Assembly (NCBI GenBank): GCA_006212015.1
Contig: SDAY01000005.1
Span: forward strand, 1 to 43,500
From: Halothiobacillaceae bacterium
GTDB taxonomy: Bacteria; Pseudomonadota; Gammaproteobacteria; Halothiobacillales; Halothiobacillaceae
DNA length: 43,500 bases
Direction of reading: 5' to 3'
Positions 34,604 through 42,905 of this stretch are shown here, one piece after another (positions within the stretch are counted from its first letter, which is position 1; every line of letters starts with the position of its first letter). The translations under genes and the position numbers were made by a program. The notes below the pieces were generated by a model. It saw only the letters and a list, made by a program, of their open reading frames with translations, ran no database searches and was not told the DNA's origin.

Positions 34604-37399
34604 TCAGTGCGCCTCGTCCCAGTTCGCGCCCCAGCCCACGTCCACCACCAGCGGCACCGCCAGTTCGGCGGCGGCGGCCATGCGGGCCTTGATCTCCTCG
34701 GCCAGCGCCCCGGCCTGGTCGGCCGGAACCTCGAACACCAGTTCGTCGTGCACCTGCATGATCATGCGGGCGGGGAAGGCGCTTTCCGTCAGCCAATGGT
34801 CGATGTCGATCATGGCGCGCTTGATGATGTCCGCCGCCGTGCCCTGCATGGGCGCGTTGATCGCCACGCGCTCGGCCTGCTGGCGGCGGCGGACGTCGCG
34901 GGTGCGGATGTCCGGCAGTTGCAGGCGGCGGCCGAACAGGGTCTCGGCATAGCCCAGCTCGCGGGCCCTGTCGCGCGCCTCGTCCATGTAGCGGCGCACG
35001 CCGGGATAGCGGGCGAAGTAGAGGTCAACATAGGCCTGCGCCTCGGCGCGCGGGATGGACAGCTGGCGGGCGAGGCCGAAGGCGGACATGCCGTAGATCA
35101 GGCCGAAGTTGATCGCCTTGGCCGCGCGGCGCTGCAGGTCGCTCACCCCGTCCAGCGGCACGCCGAACACCTCGGCGGCAGTCGCGCGGTGGATGTCCCG
35201 CCCCTCCGCGAAGGCCTTGAGCAGCCCGGCATCGCCGGAGAGGTGCGCCATGATGCGCAGCTCGATCTGCGAGTAGTCGGCGGAGAGGATCACCTGCCCC
35301 TCGGGGGCGATGAAGGCCTGGCGGATGCGCCGCCCCTCCTCGCTGCGCGCCGGAATGTTCTGCAGGTTGGGATCGGTGGATGACAGTCTCCCGGTGGAGG
35401 CGACCGCCTGCTGGTAGGCAGTGTGCACGCGGCCGGTGCGCGGGTCGATGGCCTCCGGCAGCTTGTCGGCGTAGGTGCTCTTGAGCTTGGCGAGCATGCG
35501 GTGTTCGAGGATCACGCGCGGCAGGTCGTGCTGGTCGGCCAACTGCTCCAGCACCTCCTCGTTGGTGGAGGGCTGGCCCTTGGGCGTCTTGTTCACCACC
35601 GGCAGGCCCAGCCGGTCGAACAGGATCTCCTGCAGCTGCTTGGGCGAGGCGAGGTTGAACGGTCCGCCCGCCAGTTCATGCGCCTGCCGCTCCAGCGCGT
35701 GCATGCGGGTCGCAAGCTCGTGGCTCACGCGCCTGAGCAGGGGCACGTCGATCCGCACGCCATGGCGCTCGATGCGCATCAGCACCGGCAGCAGGGGCAT
35801 CTCGATGGCCTCGTACACCCGCCTCAGCCCAGGCTCTGCGGACAGTCGCGGCCACAGCACCTGATGCAGGCGCAGGGTGATGTCGGCATCCTCGGCGGCG
35901 TAGTCGGTCGCCATTTCGATGCTCACGGCCGCGAACGGGATCTGCTTGGCGCCCTTGCCCGCCACGTCCTCGTATTTGATGTTCTCGTGATCGAGGTGAC
36001 GGCGGGCCAGGGTATCGAGGTCATGGCGATTCTGCCCGGCATCCAGAATGTAGGATTCGAGCAGGGTGTCATGGGCGATGCCCGCGAGCGTGATGCCGTG
36101 ATTGGCCAGCACATGGGCGTCGTATTTCAGGTTCTGGCCGACCTTGGCGTGCTTGGCACTTTCCAGCAGCGGCTTGAGGCGGGCCAGCACGGCGGTGCGG
36201 TCGAGCTGGTCCGACACGCCGGGGTAGCTGTGCGCGAGCGGGATGTAGACCGCCTCGCCGGGCTGGATGGCGAAGGAGACGCCGACGATCTCCGCCTGCA
36301 TGGGGTCGAGGCTGGTGGTCTCGGTATCGAAGGCGATCAGCTCGGCCTGTTCGAGGCGCTTGAGCCAGTCGCTCAGGGCCCCCTCGTCCAAAATGGCGCC
36401 ATAAGCCCCTCGCCCTTGAGGGGCGAGGGGTTGGGGAGAGGGTGATGCAGCGTCCGAATGTGCTGTGTCGCCATCTTCAAGCGCCTCCCCCCTCTCCCCT
36501 CTCCCGCCGGGGGAGAGGGGTAAATCCGCCTTCTCCTCCATTCGGGCTTGCCACGCCTTGAGATGCCGCTGCAACTCATAGCGCTCCGCCAGCGCGATCA
36601 ATGCGGGCAGGTCGGGTTCAGCGGGCTTCAGGTCTTCCATGTTCAGCGGAAGCTCAACATCGGCCTTCACCGTGACCAGCTCGCGCGAAAGCGGCAGGTG
36701 CACCAGCGCCGCGCGCAGGTTCTCGCCCGCCTTGCCCTTCATGGCCGGCGCGGCGGCCATCACGCCATCCAGCGAACCGTATTCAGCCAGCCACTTCACT
36801 GCCGTCTTCGGCCCGCAACCCTTCACGCCCGGCACGTTGTCGCTGGTGTCGCCGACCAGGGCGAGGTAGTCGATGATGCGCCCGGGCGGCACGCCGAACT
36901 TCGCCTCCACGCCCGCCGGGGCCATGCGGGTGTTCTTCATGGTGTCGATCAGGGTCACGCCGGGGCTGGATAGCTGCGCCATGTCCTTGTCACCGGTCGA
37001 GATCAGCACCGGCAGGCCGTGTTCGTGCGCCTGCCGGGTCAGGGTGGCGATGACGTCGTCCGCCTCCACACCCTCGACGATCAGGAGCGGCAGACCCATC
37101 GCGCGGATGGCCTGGTGCAGCGGCGCGATCTGCACCCGCAGCTCGTCCGGCATGGGCGGTCGATGGGCCTTGTACTCGGGATAGAGCTCGTCGCGGAAGG
37201 TCCGGCCCGGCGCGTCGAACACCACCGCGACATGGCTCGGCCGCTCCTCCAGCACCAGCTTCTGGATCATCGCCAGCACGCCATGCAGGGCGCCAGTCGG
37301 TGTGCCGTCGCGCGTGGTCAGCGGCGGCAGGGCATGAAAGGCGCGGAACAGGTAGGAGGAACCGTCGACGAGGACGAGTTCAGCATGGGACTGGGGCAT
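34604..37399 (-). CDS. polA: DNA polymerase I
   Basis: A 931-residue polymerase with all three activities. The 5' nuclease starts LVLVDGSSYLFRAFHALP. The 3'-5' exonuclease shows FDTETTSLDP and YAAEDADITLRLH, so it keeps its metal ligands. The polymerase domain shows SADYSQIELRIMAHLS, AKAINFGLIYGMSAFGLA and QVHDELVFEV. The frame extends upstream to 38242, but the ATG at 37399 (MPQSHAEL) gives the normal length. Residues about 290-332, at the junction of 5' nuclease and Klenow-like parts, are encoded by a palindromic repeat element and form an extra low-complexity linker. Divergent from the LOG-family gene; a terminator lies downstream. Confidence 0.97.
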   Translation of the reverse strand: MPQSHAELVLVDGSSYLFRAFHALPPLTTRDGTPTGALHGVLAMIQKLVLEERPSHVAVVFDAPGRTFRDELYPEYKAHRPPMPDELRVQIAPLHQAIRAMGLPLLIVEGVEADDVIATLTRQAHEHGLPVLISTGDKDMAQLSSPGVTLIDTMKNTRMAPAGVEAKFGVPPGRIIDYLALVGDTSDNVPGVKGCGPKTAVKWLAEYGSLDGVMAAAPAMKGKAGENLRAALVHLPLSRELVTVKADVELPLNMEDLKPAEPDLPALIALAERYELQRHLKAWQARMEEKADLPLSPGGRGERGEALEDGDTAHSDAASPSPQPLAPQGRGAYGAILDEGALSDWLKRLEQAELIAFDTETTSLDPMQAEIVGVSFAIQPGEAVYIPLAHSYPGVSDQLDRTAVLARLKPLLESAKHAKVGQNLKYDAHVLANHGITLAGIAHDTLLESYILDAGQNRHDLDTLARRHLDHENIKYEDVAGKGAKQIPFAAVSIEMATDYAAEDADITLRLHQVLWPRLSAEPGLRRVYEAIEMPLLPVLMRIERHGVRIDVPLLRRVSHELATRMHALERQAHELAGGPFNLASPKQLQEILFDRLGLPVVNKTPKGQPSTNEEVLEQLADQHDLPRVILEHRMLAKLKSTYADKLPEAIDPRTGRVHTAYQQAVASTGRLSSTDPNLQNIPARSEEGRRIRQAFIAPEGQVILSADYSQIELRIMAHLSGDAGLLKAFAEGRDIHRATAAEVFGVPLDGVSDLQRRAAKAINFGLIYGMSAFGLARQLSIPRAEAQAYVDLYFARYPGVRRYMDEARDRARELGYAETLFGRRLQLPDIRTRDVRRRQQAERVAINAPMQGTAADIIKRAMIDIDHWLTESAFPARMIMQVHDELVFEVPADQAGALAEEIKARMAAAAELAVPLVVDVGWGANWDEAH
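36406..36520. repeat. Palindromic repeat element inside polA
   Basis: Two perfect 10-bp hairpins bound the element: CCCCTCGCCC/GGGCGAGGGG (36406-36415 with 36421-36430) and CCCCTCTCCC/GGGAGAGGGG (36496-36505 with 36511-36520), each with a 5-base loop. This purine/pyrimidine-rich type of dispersed palindrome is known from several high-GC proteobacteria. It is in frame with polA and codes a Pro/Gly/Arg/Ser-rich linker. Confidence 0.85.
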
Positions 37400-37492
37400 G
37401 GGGCGAAACACCTGACTAACTTCCGGCAAACCGGCCGCCATGGTACCTTTTTCCGACTTCTTCCGAGCCTCATTGATAGAGTAGCCCCGCGC

Positions 37493-38296
37493 ATGAGCGA
37501 CAGCGCCCCACCCCCCCACCGCCCCGCGCATCACCGATTCACCGGGAGTGAATCGGGACAGCCCGAAGGGCTGCCCCCTAGGGCGGCGCACAGGGATGTG
37601 CACCGTCCGCCCAAGGATTCCAGCTTCCTCGCGCGCGAATCGTGGAAGGTCTTCCAGATCATGGCGGAGTTCGTCACCGGCTTCGAGACGCTCTCCAGCA
37701 TCGAGCCCTCGGTGAGCATCTTCGGCTCGGCCCGCTTCGCGCCGGATCACCCGCACTATGCCCTCGCGGTCGAGATCGCCCACAAGCTCGCGGACGCGGG
37801 CTTCGCGGTGATCAGCGGCGGCGGCCCCGGCATCATGGAGGCGGCCAACAAGGGCGCCAAGGCCGGCGCGGCGCCCAGCATCGGGTTGAACATCCAGCTT
37901 CCGCATGAGCAGACCACCAACCCGTACCAGGACATCTCCCTGCACTTCCAGCACTTCTTCGCCCGCAAGGTGATGTTCGTGAAGTACGCCTCGGCCTACG
38001 TGGTCCTGCCGGGCGGCTTCGGCACGCTGGATGAGCTGGCCGAGATCCTCACCCTGGTGCAGACCGGCAAGTCGCGCCGCATCCCCATCATCCTGGTGGG
38101 CAGCGCGTTCTGGGCCGGACTGCTGGACTGGTTCCGCGACACGCTCATCACCGAAGGCACGATCAGCCCGGCGGACATGGACCTGTTCCACATCCTCGAC
38201 GAACCGCAGGCCGTGCTGGATACCATCTTCGACTTTTACCAAAGCCGCAGCGTCACCCCCTCGCCCGAGGAGCAGCGGATGTTGCTGGAGCTATGA
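37493..38296 (+). CDS. LOG-family protein (Rossmann-fold nucleotide hydrolase, TIGR00730-like)
   Basis: A 267-residue protein of the LOG/lysine decarboxylase-like family. Hallmarks GGGPGIMEAANKGA and LPGGFGTLDELAEI are present. Family members release nucleobase or cytokinin from nucleoside monophosphates; the physiological substrate in bacteria is usually unknown. Residues 15-37 are encoded by a multi-hairpin repeat, so the natural folded domain starts around residue 42 (FLARESWKVFQ). ATG at 37493 is chosen over the longer open frame, which runs antisense through polA. It overlaps the DUF2782 gene by ATGA. Confidence 0.9.
   Translation: MSDSAPPPHRPAHHRFTGSESGQPEGLPPRAAHRDVHRPPKDSSFLARESWKVFQIMAEFVTGFETLSSIEPSVSIFGSARFAPDHPHYALAVEIAHKLADAGFAVISGGGPGIMEAANKGAKAGAAPSIGLNIQLPHEQTTNPYQDISLHFQHFFARKVMFVKYASAYVVLPGGFGTLDELAEILTLVQTGKSRRIPIILVGSAFWAGLLDWFRDTLITEGTISPADMDLFHILDEPQAVLDTIFDFYQSRSVTPSPEEQRMLLEL
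37536..37601. repeat. Four-hairpin repeat element in the LOG gene
   Basis: Four consecutive inverted repeats: GATTCAC/GTGAATC (37536-37554), CAGCCC/GGGCTG (37559-37573), GCCC/GGGC (37573-37584) and GCACA/TGTGC (37588-37601). They lie inside the first codons of the LOG gene, in frame. The serial-hairpin layout resembles the element in thrB. Confidence 0.75.
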
Positions 38297-38631
38297 CCAT
38301 GAGCAAACACCACGCCCTGACCGCCACCCTCCTGCTGGCCCTGGCCGCTGGCCCCGCCATGGCGGCCGACGCGCCGCCGCCGCCCGAGCCCACCGCGCCC
38401 CGGACCGACGACGAGGCCATGCCGGAACCGGAGATCACCATCCGCAAGTCGGAGGGCCAGGACATCGAGGAGTACCGCATCAAGGGTCGCCTCTACATGA
38501 TCAAGATCACCCCGCAGGCCGGCCCGGCCTACTACCTGATCGACACCGACGGCGACGGCGAGCTGGAAACCCGCCACAACGGCCCGATGGACGCCTACCT
38601 GATCCCGCAATGGATCCTGTTCCGCTGGTAA
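38293..38631 (+). CDS. DUF2782 family periplasmic protein
   Basis: A 112-residue protein with a signal peptide (about residues 1-24, ending AMAA) and a compact DUF2782 domain: EITIRKSEGQDIEEYRIKG, MIKITPQAGPAYYLIDTDGD and the C-terminal IPQWILFRW. The function is unknown. It is commonly found next to thrB and polA in gammaproteobacteria, as here. ATG at 38293 overlaps the LOG stop; a second ATG at 38299 is possible. thrB follows after nine bases. Confidence 0.9.
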   Translation: MTMSKHHALTATLLLALAAGPAMAADAPPPPEPTAPRTDDEAMPEPEITIRKSEGQDIEEYRIKGRLYMIKITPQAGPAYYLIDTDGDGELETRHNGPMDAYLIPQWILFRW

Positions 38632-38640
38632 TCATTCCTC

Positions 38641-39657
38641 ATGTCGGTCTACACACGGGTCGAGCGCCCCGAACTCGAAGCCTTTCTCGCATCTTTCGAT
38701 GCCGGTGTGCTGGTTGAATACACCGGCATCAGCGCAGGCATCGAGAACACCAACTACTTCGTCACCACGGATCAGGGACGCTATGTCCTGACCCTGTTCG
38801 AGCAGCTGGGCAGGGACGAGCTGCCCTTCTTCCTCGAACTGATGGCCCACCTCGCCGAGCACGGCGTACCGACCGCCCATCCGCTGGCGGATCGTGATGA
38901 CCGCTACCTGAGCGCGCTGTGCGGCAAGCCGGCGGCCCTGGTGCAGCGCCTGAGCGGCGGCACGGTGGATCACCCCGATGCCGCCCAGTGCGCCGCCATT
39001 GGCACGGCGCTGGCGCGGATGCACCTGGCCGGTCAGTCCTACCCGGCGGAGCGCGCCAACCCGCGTGGCCCGCACTGGTGGCGCGAGGCCGTCGCCCGCG
39101 TGCATGACCGCCTGAGCGCGGACGAGGCCCGCCGCCTGGACGAGGAGATCGGCTTCCAGTTCAGCCACCGCCACGACGCGCTGCCGCGCGGGGTGATCCA
39201 TGCCGACCTGTTCCGCGACAACGCCCTGTTCGAGGACGCGAAAAACGCCGTAGGGAACGGCGTTGGGTCGCCGGAAGGCGACACCCGGAGGGCTGGACCC
39301 ATGGAGGGATCCAGCCGCCTGACCGGCATCATCGACCTCTATTACGCCTGCACCGACGCCCTGCTCTACGACGTGGCGGTCACGGTCAACGACTGGTGCG
39401 CGACCGAGGCGCGCGAGCTGGACCCGGAGCGCACCCGCGCCCTGCTCGCGGCCTATGCCGCGGTGCGCCCCTTCACCCCCGCCGAGCATGCCTCCTGGCC
39501 CGCCATGCTGCGCGCCGCCGCGCTGCGTTTCTGGCTCTCCCGCCTGGTGGACCTGCACTTCCCGCGCGCGGGCGAGCTGACCCACACCAAGGATCCGGAC
39601 GCCTTCGGACGGCTGCTCGCCGCGCATGTCCGCGCCACACCCGCCCTGCCCGCATGA
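38641..39657 (+). CDS. thrB: Homoserine kinase (ThrB2 type) with inserted linker
   Basis: A 338-residue aminoglycoside-phosphotransferase-fold homoserine kinase, which phosphorylates homoserine in threonine synthesis. The N-terminus SVYTRVERPELEAFL and GISAGIENTNYFVTT are family hallmarks. The catalytic loop is GVIHADLFRDNALF (H187, D189, N194), and the Mg2+ motif LTGIIDLYYACTDALLYD follows. Between these two, residues about 200-226 are foreign and encoded by a palindromic repeat; without them the length would be the usual 310-315. The extra loop sits near the active site but at a surface turn, so activity may be kept. The stop overlaps dctQ. Confidence 0.94.
   Translation: MSVYTRVERPELEAFLASFDAGVLVEYTGISAGIENTNYFVTTDQGRYVLTLFEQLGRDELPFFLELMAHLAEHGVPTAHPLADRDDRYLSALCGKPAALVQRLSGGTVDHPDAAQCAAIGTALARMHLAGQSYPAERANPRGPHWWREAVARVHDRLSADEARRLDEEIGFQFSHRHDALPRGVIHADLFRDNALFEDAKNAVGNGVGSPEGDTRRAGPMEGSSRLTGIIDLYYACTDALLYDVAVTVNDWCATEARELDPERTRALLAAYAAVRPFTPAEHASWPAMLRAAALRFWLSRLVDLHFPRAGELTHTKDPDAFGRLLAAHVRATPALPA
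39244..39316. repeat. Three-hairpin repeat element inside thrB
   Basis: AACGCCG/CGGCGTT (39244-39264), GTCGCC/GGCGAC (39267-39282) and GGCTGGA/TCCAGCC (39291-39316) follow each other. The block is in frame and codes about 25 residues (AVGNGVGSPEGDTRRAG and flanks) that have no counterpart in usual ThrB proteins. Confidence 0.82.
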
Positions 39658-40187
39658 ACCGCCTGACCGCCCTGCTGGATGGCCTGTCCGAATGGACGGG
39701 CCGGACCGTCGCCTGGCTGACCTACGGCATGGTCCTGCTGACGATGCTGGTCGTGATCCTGCGTTACGGCTTCAGCCTCGGCTACACCGCGCTGGGCGAG
39801 GGCGTGACCTACCTGTTCGCGATGATCTTCATGTTCGGCGCGGCCTACACCCTCAGGCACGATGACCATGTGCGCGTGGACGTGCTCTACCGGCGCATGA
39901 GCCCGCGCGGCCAGGCCTGGGTCAACCTGCTCGGCACCCTGCTTTTCCTGTGGCCGGTCATGGGGCTGATCCTCTGGCTCAGCACGGACTATGTATTGGC
40001 CTCCTGGTCGCTGCTGGAAGGCTCGCGCGAACCGGGCGGCCTGCCCTTCGTCTACCTGCTCAAGTCGCTGCTGTGGCTGATGCCCGCGCTGCTGATGCTG
40101 CAGGGACTGGCGGACGCGCTGCGCGCCATCGCCGTGCTGCGCGGCGGCGCGGCCGTTCCGCCCGATCACCTGCGCACCGAGGTCTGA
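39654..40187 (+). CDS. dctQ: TRAP transporter small permease DctQ
   Basis: A 177-residue inner-membrane protein with four hydrophobic helices (about 18-38, 50-70, 92-115, 135-158). It fits the DctQ family: FSLGYTALGEGVTYLFAMIF and YTLRHDDHVRVDVLYRRMSP are characteristic. It pairs with DctM to import small organic acids or similar solutes using ion gradients. It overlaps the thrB stop and is three bases from dctM. The periplasmic binding protein DctP, which sets the substrate, is not in the window. Confidence 0.9.
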   Translation: MNRLTALLDGLSEWTGRTVAWLTYGMVLLTMLVVILRYGFSLGYTALGEGVTYLFAMIFMFGAAYTLRHDDHVRVDVLYRRMSPRGQAWVNLLGTLLFLWPVMGLILWLSTDYVLASWSLLEGSREPGGLPFVYLLKSLLWLMPALLMLQGLADALRAIAVLRGGAAVPPDHLRTEV

Positions 40188-40190
40188 GCC

Positions 40191-41615
40191 ATGGATGCCC
40201 TCTGGCCCCTGCTGCTGTTCGCCGCCGTGTTCGCCGGCCTGATGATCGGCTATCCGGTTGCCTTCACCCTCGCCGGGGTCTCGCTGATCGTCGCCCTGCT
40301 CGGCAGCGCGTTCGGCGCCTTCGACCTGAGCCTGCTGGAAGCCCTGCCCAATCGCCTGTTCGGCGCCATGGGCAACGACACCCTGATCGCGGTGCCGCTG
40401 TTCATCCTGATGGGCGTGGTGCTGGAGAAGGCCCGCATCGCCGAGGACCTGCTCGGCAACCTCGCGGGCCTCGCCGGCCAGCGTCCGGGCTCGCTCGCCT
40501 TCGCCGTGCTGCTGGTGGGCGCGCTGCTGGCCGCCAGCACCGGCATCGTCGGCGCGACCGTGGTCACCATGGGCCTGATGGCCCTGCCCGCCATGCTGCA
40601 GCGCGGCTACGACACCCGCATCGCCTGCGGCACCATCTGCGCGGCGGGCACGCTCGGGCAGATCATCCCGCCGTCGATCGTGCTGGTCCTGCTCGGCGAC
40701 CAGCTCGCCTCCGCCTACAGCCAGGCGCAGCTCGCGCAGGGCATCTACGCCCCCAGGACCGTGTCGGTCGGCGACCTGTTCGCCGGCGCGCTGATCCCGG
40801 GCCTGATGCTGGTCGGACTGTATGCCCTCTACCTCGGCTGGCTGGCCTGGCGCAGCCCGGACCGCATGCCCCATCAAGGCCCCCTCCCGACCTCCCCCAC
40901 ACATGGGGGAGGGGTAAAAACCTGCCAGGCCCAAAACGTGCGCCCGGCGAGCACGAGCCAGCTGCTGAAAGCCCTGGCGCCGCCCCTGCTGCTGATCCTT
41001 GCGGTGCTCGGCTCCATCCTCGGCGGCATCGCCACGCCCGGCGAGGCCGCCGCCGTGGGCGCGGCGGGTGCCCTGCTGCTGGCCGGACTGCGTGGCCGGT
41101 TGCGGCGCGCCATGCTGGCCGATGCCGCCCGCGCCAGCACGCGCATGACCAGCATGGTCTTCCTGATCCTGATCGGCGCCTCGGTGTTCTCGCTGGTCTT
41201 CCGCGGCTTCGGCGGCGACGACGTGGTGCATGCATGGATGTCCAGCCTGCCCGGCGGCGCCCTCGGCGCCATGCTGATCGTGATGCTGGTGATGTTCCTG
41301 CTCGGCTTCATGCTCGATTTCATCGAGATCATCTTCGTGGTCGTGCCCATCGTCGCCCCCATCCTGCTGATGATGGGCATCGACCCGGTCTGGCTCGGAG
41401 TCATGATCGCCATCAACCTGCAGACCTCCTTCCTCACCCCGCCCTTCGGCTTCGCCCTGTTCTACCTGCGCGGCGCGGCCCCGGCCCATGTCGCCACGGC
41501 GGACATCTATCGCGGCGCCGTGCCATTCATTGGCCTGCAACTGCTGATGCTCATCATCCTCTCCTTCTGGCCGGGCATCGCCACCTGGCTGCCGAGGGTG
41601 ATCTACGGCGCATGA
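40191..41615 (+). CDS. dctM: TRAP transporter large permease DctM, with inserted linker
   Basis: A 474-residue multi-helix membrane protein of the DctM family; usual members have about 425-430 residues. Typical stretches are PLFILMGVVLEKARIAEDLL, CAAGTLGQIIPPSIVLVLLG, and near the end FIEIIFVVVPIVAPILL and NLQTSFLTPPFGFALFYLRG. The surplus lies around residues 226-255 between membrane helices, partly encoded by a palindromic element (40881-40914) that adds PLPTSPTHGGG. A hydrophilic loop there is probably tolerated. The substrate is unknown without DctP. The stop overlaps dusB. Confidence 0.92.
   Translation: MDALWPLLLFAAVFAGLMIGYPVAFTLAGVSLIVALLGSAFGAFDLSLLEALPNRLFGAMGNDTLIAVPLFILMGVVLEKARIAEDLLGNLAGLAGQRPGSLAFAVLLVGALLAASTGIVGATVVTMGLMALPAMLQRGYDTRIACGTICAAGTLGQIIPPSIVLVLLGDQLASAYSQAQLAQGIYAPRTVSVGDLFAGALIPGLMLVGLYALYLGWLAWRSPDRMPHQGPLPTSPTHGGGVKTCQAQNVRPASTSQLLKALAPPLLLILAVLGSILGGIATPGEAAAVGAAGALLLAGLRGRLRRAMLADAARASTRMTSMVFLILIGASVFSLVFRGFGGDDVVHAWMSSLPGGALGAMLIVMLVMFLLGFMLDFIEIIFVVVPIVAPILLMMGIDPVWLGVMIAINLQTSFLTPPFGFALFYLRGAAPAHVATADIYRGAVPFIGLQLLMLIILSFWPGIATWLPRVIYGA
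40881..40915. repeat. Palindromic element inside dctM
   Basis: CCTCCCCCA (40891-40899) and TGGGGGAGG (40904-40912) form a perfect 9-bp stem with a CACA loop, preceded by a second C/T block (40881-40888). The G-run end followed by GGTAAA matches the end of the polA element, so both probably belong to the same repeat family. Confidence 0.75.
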
Positions 41616-42598
41616 AGATCGGCCCGTTCCAGCTTGACGCAGCGCTCGCCCTCGCGCCCATGGCCGGGGTGACCGACCGGCCGTTCCGCCAGCTCTGCAA
41701 GGACTTCGGCGCGGGCCTGGCGGTCGGCGAGATGTCGGCCAGCAACCCGCGCCTGCGGGACACCCGCAAGAGCCTGCTGCGCCGCCCGCATGAGGACGAA
41801 CCGGAACCGCGCGCCATCCAGATCGTTGGCAACGACCCGGCCTTGATGGCTGATGCCGCCCGACATGGCGTCGAGCAGGGCGCGCAGATCGTCGACATCA
41901 ACATGGGCTGCCCGGCCAGGAAGGTCTGCCAGAAAGCGGCGGGCTCGGCCCTGCTGGGCGACGAGGCTCTGGTGGGACGCATCCTTGACGCGGTCGTGCG
42001 CGCGGTCGATGCGCCGGTCACGCTGAAGATCCGCACCGGACTGGACCCCGACCAGCGCAACGCCGTGTCCATCGCCCGCATCGCCCAGTCGGCTGGCATC
42101 CAGGCGCTGGCCATCCACGGCCGCACCCGCGCCGACCTGTTCCGTGGCGAGGCCGAGTACGACACCCTTCGCGCGGTCCGCGAGGCCGTCGACCTGCCGC
42201 TGTGGGCCAATGGCGACATCGACAGCCCGGCCAAGGCCATGCAGGTCCTTCGGGACAGCGGCGCCGACGGCTTGATGATCGGTCGCCCGGCGCTCGGACG
42301 CCCCTGGCTGTTCGCCCAGCTGCGCGCTGCTCTTGAAGGCCAGAACATCCCCGCCGATCCCGGCCTGAGCGAAAAATACCGCCTCATCCTGCACCATCTC
42401 GAAGGCTTGCACGCCCTCTACGGTGCGGCTCAGGGCGCACGTGTTGCGCGCAAGCACATCGGCTGGTATTGCGCGCACCTGCCGGGTGGGGATACTCTTC
42501 GCGCCCGATTCATGACCATCGATGATGCCGATGCACAACGCACCGCGCTCACCCAGCATTTTGAAGCACACAGGGATAGTGCGCAGGAGGCCGCATGA
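41612..42598 (+). CDS. dusB: tRNA-dihydrouridine synthase DusB
   Basis: A 328-residue FMN enzyme that reduces uridine to dihydrouridine in tRNA. Motifs: LALAPMAGVTDRPFRQLC at the start, VDINMGCPARKVCQKAAGSA (Cys of the active site), LAIHGRTRADLFRGEA and WANGDIDSP. The C-terminal helical tRNA-binding part includes ARKHIGWYCAHLPGG. Length is normal. It overlaps dctM and fis by four bases; the dusB-fis pair is a conserved gammaproteobacterial operon, and fis expression depends on it elsewhere. Confidence 0.95.
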   Translation: MKIGPFQLDAALALAPMAGVTDRPFRQLCKDFGAGLAVGEMSASNPRLRDTRKSLLRRPHEDEPEPRAIQIVGNDPALMADAARHGVEQGAQIVDINMGCPARKVCQKAAGSALLGDEALVGRILDAVVRAVDAPVTLKIRTGLDPDQRNAVSIARIAQSAGIQALAIHGRTRADLFRGEAEYDTLRAVREAVDLPLWANGDIDSPAKAMQVLRDSGADGLMIGRPALGRPWLFAQLRAALEGQNIPADPGLSEKYRLILHHLEGLHALYGAAQGARVARKHIGWYCAHLPGGDTLRARFMTIDDADAQRTALTQHFEAHRDSAQEAA

Positions 42599-42840
42599 CC
42601 CCGCCAGCCACACCTTTGCATGAGGCCGTCAGCGCTGCGCTGAAGCACTACATACAGACGCTGGAAGGCGATGATCCGCGTGACCTGTACGCACTGGTCC
42701 TGCGCGAGGTCGAGCGCCCCTTGCTGGAGTGCGCGATGAGCCACTGCGACGGCAACCAGACCCGCGCCGCGGCCTGCCTGGGCATCAACCGCGGCACCCT
42801 GCGCAAGAAACTGCGCGAGCATGGACTTGATGGCGAGTGA
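42595..42840 (+). CDS. fis: Fis family DNA-binding protein
   Basis: An 81-residue nucleoid-associated regulator, shorter than E. coli Fis (98) at the N-terminus but with the full helix-turn-helix: CDGNQTRAAACLGINRGTLR and KKLREHGL. Fis dimers bend DNA and tune rRNA and other promoters. It overlaps the dusB stop by ATGA, the usual arrangement. Confidence 0.94.
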   Translation: MTPPATPLHEAVSAALKHYIQTLEGDDPRDLYALVLREVERPLLECAMSHCDGNQTRAAACLGINRGTLRKKLREHGLDGE

Positions 42841-42905
42841 GATTTCTTGAATGATTCCGCTGCATACCCATCCATGGTTCGCTTGCCTAACCGCGTGAGA
42901 CTGAC

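Noticed and set aside
36406-36520. polA as a pseudogene because of the inserted repeat
   Set aside because: The frame is kept and all catalytic motifs on both sides are intact.
37019-37492. Longer LOG protein starting inside polA
   Set aside because: The extension is antisense to the polA 5' end and unlike the family; ATG at 37493 is adopted.
39453-41540. 695-codon minus-strand frame opposite dctQ/dctM
   Set aside because: His/Gln-rich shadow of membrane protein genes.
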